Below are positions 60,172 to 64,000 of a stretch of DNA of 64,000 nucleotides, in pieces (position 1 is the first letter of the stretch; each line of letters opens with the position of its first letter). Source of the stretch: Bordetella sp. FB-8 (GTDB lineage: Bacteria; Pseudomonadota; Gammaproteobacteria; Burkholderiales; Burkholderiaceae_B). Made by a program: the position numbers and the translations under genes. The notes below the pieces were generated by a model, which saw nothing but the letters and a program-made list of their open reading frames with translations, did no database searches and was not told the DNA's origin. The stretch is taken from NCBI RefSeq assembly GCF_000382185.1, contig NZ_KB907784.1:434001-498000 (forward strand), read 5' to 3'.

Positions 60172-61146
60172 TCAGTTTGCGGTGATGTGCGCGCTCTTGA
60201 TGATGGGCGTCCAGCGAGCGTCCTCGGAGGCTAGGTAGCGGGTAAACGCCTGTGGCGTGCTGCCGCGCGCCTCGGTGCCCAGCGCATCGAAGCGCTTGAC
60301 GATGTCGGGCTGATTCAGAATTCCGATGAGCGCCTTGCTCAACTTGTCCACGACCTCCTGCGGCGTACCCTTGGGCGCCAGCAGACCGGTGAAAGTCGAC
60401 GCCTCCATGCCTTGTATGCCGGCCTGGGCGAACGTGGGCACGTCGGGCAATTGCGGCACGCGGTGGGCCGTGGTCACGGCCAGTGCGCGCAGCTTGCCGG
60501 CCTTGATGAAAGGCGCCGCCACCGAAACCTGGTCGAACTGAAAATCCACCTGCCCGCCCAGCAGGTCGTTGGTGGCGGGGGCATTGCCCTTGTATTGCGC
60601 GGTGATCCAGCGCGCGCCGGTGATGTGCTGCAGCAGTTCGCTGAGCAGATGATTGCTCGTTCCCGCCCCTGGCGAGGCCATGGTCAGTTTGCCCGGTTCT
60701 TTCTTGGCCAGTGCGATCAGATCGGCCACGGACTTTACCGGTAGGGAAAGCTTGGTTTCCAGCACCATCGGCGTAAAAGAGACCGAACTGATCGGTTCGA
60801 AATCCCGCTTCCATTTGTACGCGTCGGGGCGATTGAAGATCAACGGACTGAACAGCAGCGGTCCGTTGGCGGCCATGAACAGCGTGTAGCCGTCGGGGTT
60901 GGCGTGCGCGACGAATTCGGCCGCGATCATGCCGCCCGCGCCGGCCCTGTTCTCGATGATGACCGGTTGCCCCAAGGCGGCTTGCAGGCCGGGGCTGATG
61001 AGGCGGGCGGCCACGTCCACATTGCCGCCCGGCGGATAGGGCACGATGATGTCGATCGGTCTGTCCGGCCAGGCGGCATGGGCCAGCGTAGTCAGGCTGA
61101 CAAGCGCGGCGGCGGCGCACGTTTTAATCAGAAAGCGGCTGAACAT
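60172..61146 (-). CDS. Bug-family periplasmic receptor
   Basis: A 324-residue exported protein: signal peptide to ~AHA (residue 24), then AWPDRPIDIIVPYPPGGNVDVAARL and ENRAGAGGMIAAEF, the Bug/TctC signature. It leads the minus-strand catabolic operon, so it probably binds the operon's substrate, an aromatic or heterocyclic acid. No membrane partners are encoded nearby. Confidence 0.92.
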   Translation of the reverse strand: MFSRFLIKTCAAAALVSLTTLAHAAWPDRPIDIIVPYPPGGNVDVAARLISPGLQAALGQPVIIENRAGAGGMIAAEFVAHANPDGYTLFMAANGPLLFSPLIFNRPDAYKWKRDFEPISSVSFTPMVLETKLSLPVKSVADLIALAKKEPGKLTMASPGAGTSNHLLSELLQHITGARWITAQYKGNAPATNDLLGGQVDFQFDQVSVAAPFIKAGKLRALAVTTAHRVPQLPDVPTFAQAGIQGMEASTFTGLLAPKGTPQEVVDKLSKALIGILNQPDIVKRFDALGTEARGSTPQAFTRYLASEDARWTPIIKSAHITAN

Positions 61147-61229
61147 GATGGTCTCGTCTCCAATGTGTCGGTCTTGTGCAGAGAACTCTAGGAATTCGCG
61201 CCGGCGGCGACAACGCAAAAATCATGAAA

Positions 61230-61248
61230 AAGTCCGGAATATGGACTT
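61230..61248. promoter_or_regulatory. Candidate IclR operator dyad between divergent catabolic units
   Basis: AAGTCCGGAATATGGACTT has perfect 6-bp arms (AAGTCC / GGACTT) around a 7-base AT-rich centre. It lies in the AT-rich gap between the Bug receptor and flavin reductase genes. A second direct pair (TCTGGACGTCTGGA) lies near 61360. Both fit sites for the IclR protein encoded downstream, but binding is unproven. Confidence 0.45.
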
Positions 61249-61388
61249 AAATTGGGATTAGTCGCCAGGCACTCTTTCGATTCAACTCGACAAGCGCCGA
61301 AAATAGGCTCGGGGATTTGTTGACCTCGCCTGCCATCGGTTTCTCTCAAAAGTTCAATATCTGGACGTCTGGATAAGACCTATTCCCT

Positions 61389-62027
61389 ATGCGTATCGCC
61401 GCGCCCGAGCTCACTCCGGAACAGACCTACAAACTCTTGAGCGGCATCGTCGTGCCGCGTCCCGTCGCCTGGATTAGCAGCCTGGGTCCGGGCGGCAAGG
61501 TCAATCTGGCGCCCTTCAGCTGCTTTACTTTTGTCTCGAATACGCCGCCCATGTTGGGCGTCAATATCGGCCGCAAGGCGGGCGTGCGCAAGGACACCGC
61601 CCGCAATATCCTGGAGCGTCGGCATTTCGTGGTGAACCTGGGCGACGAGACCCTGCTCGATGCCATTCATGCGAGCGCGCAGGAGTATCCGCCCGAGGTC
61701 AGCGAGGCGGAGCTGCTGGGCCTTGACGTCGTCCGCAGCGAAGCAATCGGCACGCCGCGCCTGGCCGCCACGCCCATCGGCATGGAATGCCGCCTTCACA
61801 GCGTTACGCCCTACGGCGACACCGGCGCGGAATTTTTCGTCGGCGAAGTGCTGGTTTTCCATATACGCGACGGCCTGGCCCAGGATGGCAAGATCGATAC
61901 CGAAAAATTGCGCCCGGTCTGCCGCATCGGCGGCCCCAACTACGCGACCCTGGGGCGCATCATCACCCAGCGGGCGGTCAGGCAAACGCCCAAATCGGTG
62001 ATGCCCGGCAGCCGCACAGACCAATGA
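61389..62027 (+). CDS. Flavin reductase-like domain protein (DIM6/NTAB type)
   Basis: A 212-residue FMN-binding split-barrel protein: VVPRPVAWISSLGPGGKVNLAPFSCFTFVSNTPP at the N-terminal half and FFVGEVLVFHI later. Such proteins deliver reduced flavin to monooxygenases or act as FMN-dependent enzymes. It starts the plus-strand unit with the IclR gene, divergent from the ring-cleavage operon, and probably belongs to the same pathway. The oxygenase partner is not in the window. Confidence 0.86.
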   Translation: MRIAAPELTPEQTYKLLSGIVVPRPVAWISSLGPGGKVNLAPFSCFTFVSNTPPMLGVNIGRKAGVRKDTARNILERRHFVVNLGDETLLDAIHASAQEYPPEVSEAELLGLDVVRSEAIGTPRLAATPIGMECRLHSVTPYGDTGAEFFVGEVLVFHIRDGLAQDGKIDTEKLRPVCRIGGPNYATLGRIITQRAVRQTPKSVMPGSRTDQ

Positions 62028-62052
62028 TGCGGCGCGTTACGGGAATTCCTTC

Positions 62053-62850
62053 ATGACCGATTCCATCGGCGACGATGCTCCCGGCGGCGCCCAGACCGTA
62101 CGCCGCGCCATGGCCGTCCTGCGCCTGGTCGCCTGCAGCCAGGAACGTGGCGCGCGCCTGATTGACCTGGTGCGCATGTCCGGCCTGAACCGGCCGACAG
62201 TGCACCGGCTGCTCAGGACGCTGATCCTGGAAGGCGCCATCGAACAGGACCCGCATACTCGGCGCTATCTCATCGGCCCGGAAATCAGTTTGCTGGGTCT
62301 GGCGCGCACCCGTCGTTTTCCGCTGCTCACATTGGCGGACCCCTATCTCACCGAACTTGCGGACCAGGTCGGCGATACAGTGTTTCTGAGCATACGCCAC
62401 GGCCACGATTCGATCTGCATAGGCCGGCGTACTGGAAATCACTCTATTCAAGTCCTATCGATCGAGGTCGGTGTGCGCCGACCGCTGGGCATCGGCGTTT
62501 CCGGTGTGGCCTTGCTTGCCAGCCTGCCCGAGAAGGAAAGCGCGGCACGGGTGGCCGCCAATGCCGCGCGCCTGGCGGTCCTGGGCGAAAATCCGGCGGA
62601 AATATCCGCACGCGTTGCCAAGGCGCGTTCCGCGGGCTTCTCACATGCTCCCATCGGACTGATGCCAGGCACCAGCGCAGTGGCCGTTCTCGTCCCAGGT
62701 CTGCGTGGCTCGGCGCTTGGCGCAGTGACAGTCACCGCCATGGCCGAACGGCTGGCGCCGGACAAGCTCGGCCGCGTGGTGGCGCTCATGCGGGCCGCCG
62801 CCCAGGCCATTTCGCGGCGTCATGAAGAAATCGAGCTGCGGCGGCCGTGA
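62053..62850 (+). CDS. IclR-family transcriptional regulator
   Basis: A 265-residue IclR protein. The winged HTH is at residues ~15-75 (GARLIDLVRMSGLNRPTVHRLLRTL), the effector domain at ~85-260 (SIRHGHDSICIGRRTGNHSIQVL...RRPLGIGVSGVALLAS). It is encoded 25 bases after the flavin reductase gene and probably controls both divergent units of this cluster. Confidence 0.92.
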   Translation: MTDSIGDDAPGGAQTVRRAMAVLRLVACSQERGARLIDLVRMSGLNRPTVHRLLRTLILEGAIEQDPHTRRYLIGPEISLLGLARTRRFPLLTLADPYLTELADQVGDTVFLSIRHGHDSICIGRRTGNHSIQVLSIEVGVRRPLGIGVSGVALLASLPEKESAARVAANAARLAVLGENPAEISARVAKARSAGFSHAPIGLMPGTSAVAVLVPGLRGSALGAVTVTAMAERLAPDKLGRVVALMRAAAQAISRRHEEIELRRP

Positions 62851-62949
62851 TGCAATTCAATGCCGGGATTTCGATCCCGCCCGGCGCGGCGCATAGTGCC
62901 TCTGCATGCTGCGCAATACCGTACTCACCCGCGGCGCCGTATCCGTCTG

Positions 62950-63099
62950 CCGCCTGATCACCTGGCTGACCGATCGCGCCGCGTGCGCGAAGGCGAATGC
63001 GTGGGCCTGGGCACGCCCATCAAGCTGTCGCGCACGCCGGGGGGACTGCGCAGCCTGCCGCCGGAACTGGGCGCGAGCAACGACGAGTACGGATGGTGA
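62950..63099 (+). pseudogene. C-terminal remnant of a CaiB/BaiF CoA-transferase
   Basis: The frame contains VGLGTPIKLSRTPGGLRSLP then PELGASNDEYGW and a stop at 63097-63099. GxPIKLSxTPG...PPxLGxxxDE is the usual C-terminus of family III CoA-transferases. Upstream the frame loses similarity and has no start with a ribosome binding site. Confidence 0.6.
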
Positions 63100-63124
63100 T
63101 GCGGCGCCAGATATTCGACGTGCT

Positions 63125-63418
63125 TTACTCGAACGGATTGCCAGGCTTGTTCGCGGCGCTTGCCAGGTCGGACGCTGCATCCGCAAGGTTGTATTCGCGC
63201 TGCACGGCCTGCAGCACCGCCGCGATGTCGCGCTCGAAACCGGCCGCGTTGCCCAAATGCGTCATGGCCCAATTGCAGCCGGTCTTGTCCGGCTCGGCCA
63301 GGAGCGCGGGCCGCGGCACGCTGATTTTCACGCCCTCTTCGACGACCGCGGGCAGACGATCCAGGCGCTTGCGGACTTCTTCCTGAAGTCTCGATGCGTT
63401 GGCCGTTTTGCGGATCAT
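63125..63418 (-). CDS. Small conserved-type protein of unknown function
   Basis: A 97-residue protein starting at the ATG at 63418, with a very strong GAGGAGG upstream (MIRKTANASRLQEEVRKRL). It contains one Cys-Asn-Trp motif (TGCNWAMTHLG) and is otherwise helical. I do not recognise the family. It lies between the CoA-transferase remnant and a divergent LysR gene. Longer in-frame starts are possible but lack this ribosome binding site. Confidence 0.6.
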   Translation of the reverse strand: MIRKTANASRLQEEVRKRLDRLPAVVEEGVKISVPRPALLAEPDKTGCNWAMTHLGNAAGFERDIAAVLQAVQREYNLADAASDLASAANKPGNPFE

Positions 63419-63666
63419 GGGCGCCTCCTCGGGCTTGACGATTCTGTCTTTATTGAGACTTACGAGGCGGTAGGCGGCGCCGGCCGTCTCGAACGCGCAG
63501 TATCGCATCCCGAAAAATTGTCGAAACAGCCGTGGGCTTGCTGCATCAAGATCACACAGCGCTTCACCTTGGCAGTAAAGATCGCCTCCCGGTCGATATC
63601 GACCACCCAACATCATCCGGGCTCCAGCATAGAATCGAGGCTTACCCCGGTCCGCCCTGCACGCTC

Positions 63667-64000
63667 ATGCGCCTGCGTCATATCGAAATCTTCGAAGCCA
63701 TCCGCCGCACCGGCTCCCTGACCGAAGCCGCAGCCACGCTGCACATCACGCAGCCTGCGGCCAGCAAGCTGCTGGCCAATGCCGAGGCGCATCTGGGCTT
63801 CAAGCTGTTCGAGCGCGTCAAGGGCCGGCTGGTGGCCACCCGCGAGGCCGAGATCCTCACGCCCGAGATCGCCCGCCTGAGCCAGGACCTGAACGGCGTG
63901 CGCAAGTTGGCCGCGAGCCTGCGCGAGCGCCCGCACGGCCACCTGCGGCTGGGCTGCGCACCCGCGCTGGGCCTGGGGCTGCTGCCGGGGGTCATCCGTG
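63667..64000 (+). CDS. LysR-type regulator, N-terminal part (runs off the window)
   Basis: The ATG at 63667 opens a frame that continues to the window end (111 codons). It begins MRLRHIEIFEAIRRTGSLTEAAATL, then ITQPAASKLLANAEAHLG, a clear LysR winged HTH, and reaches the start of the effector domain. It is divergent from the small minus-strand gene at 63418. Its target cannot be seen. Confidence 0.9.
   Translation, partial: MRLRHIEIFEAIRRTGSLTEAAATLHITQPAASKLLANAEAHLGFKLFERVKGRLVATREAEILTPEIARLSQDLNGVRKLAASLRERPHGHLRLGCAPALGLGLLPGVIR

Overview
The window is a 64 kb piece of a GC-rich betaproteobacterial chromosome, most likely Alcaligenaceae (Bordetella/Achromobacter type). The support is two orphan Bug-type tripartite tricarboxylate transporter receptors, a double-length UvrA, many catabolic clusters each with its own LysR or IclR regulator, and GC-rich short dispersed repeats typical of that group. 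No rRNA, tRNA or CRISPR array was seen.

Left part (1-9.8 kb): a long plus-strand catabolic/uptake operon. It encodes a thiolase-like protein (cut by the window edge), a DUF35/OB-fold protein fused to a degenerate SDR domain, a cyclase-type metal hydrolase, a complete branched-chain amino acid type ABC transporter (binding protein, LivH, a fused LivM-LivG and LivF), a ketopantoate-reductase family enzyme and a class II aldolase. From 10 to 17.7 kb lie small secreted proteins, an MFS transporter, a LysR gene divergent from an HMG-CoA-lyase/CoA-transferase pair, and a cytochrome b561.

Middle (18-41.2 kb): housekeeping and catabolic genes mixed with gene remnants. It holds dbpA, an M20 peptidase, photolyase, a PfkB sugar kinase, an acyl-CoA ligase, a tandem-duplicated uvrA with a perfect LexA-box match, a Bug receptor, a LysR gene divergent from a three-gene anthranilate-type Rieske dioxygenase whose reductase survives only as a fragment, a CpxP/Spy-like protein, tcdA, a ChaC-like gene, pdxH, a flavin reductase and purU.

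Accessory region (41.2-51.4 kb): sequence visibly poorer in GC than its surroundings. It carries an HNH endonuclease, a translationally coupled pair (2-oxoglutarate/Fe(II) dioxygenase plus HEPN/zinc-ribbon protein), an IS256-family element abutting an IS3 remnant, and a PD-(D/E)XK protein. The flank on the purU side is a broken Crp/Fnr gene. After dodA-like and arfB genes comes an IS66 element with exact 8-bp target duplications and an extra passenger gene.

Right part (51.5-64 kb): an RlmN-type methyltransferase and a deleted partial copy of it 3.3 kb away, a PAS-GGEEF diguanylate cyclase, an LpxL-like acyltransferase, a GNAT, mntH, and a tightly overlapping ring-cleavage-type operon (hydratase, FAH-family hydrolase, LigI-like amidohydrolase, RidA, Bug receptor) divergent from a flavin reductase and an IclR regulator. 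A LysR gene runs off the right edge.

The window is notable for the number of truncated gene fragments (LysR, AraC, Crp/Fnr, PAS, CoA-transferase, ferredoxin reductase, RlmN, IS3), which suggests active loss and rearrangement. The best candidate for an undescribed system is the coupled 2OG-oxygenase/HEPN pair in the accessory region. The second is the thiolase/DUF35-SDR assembly at the left edge.
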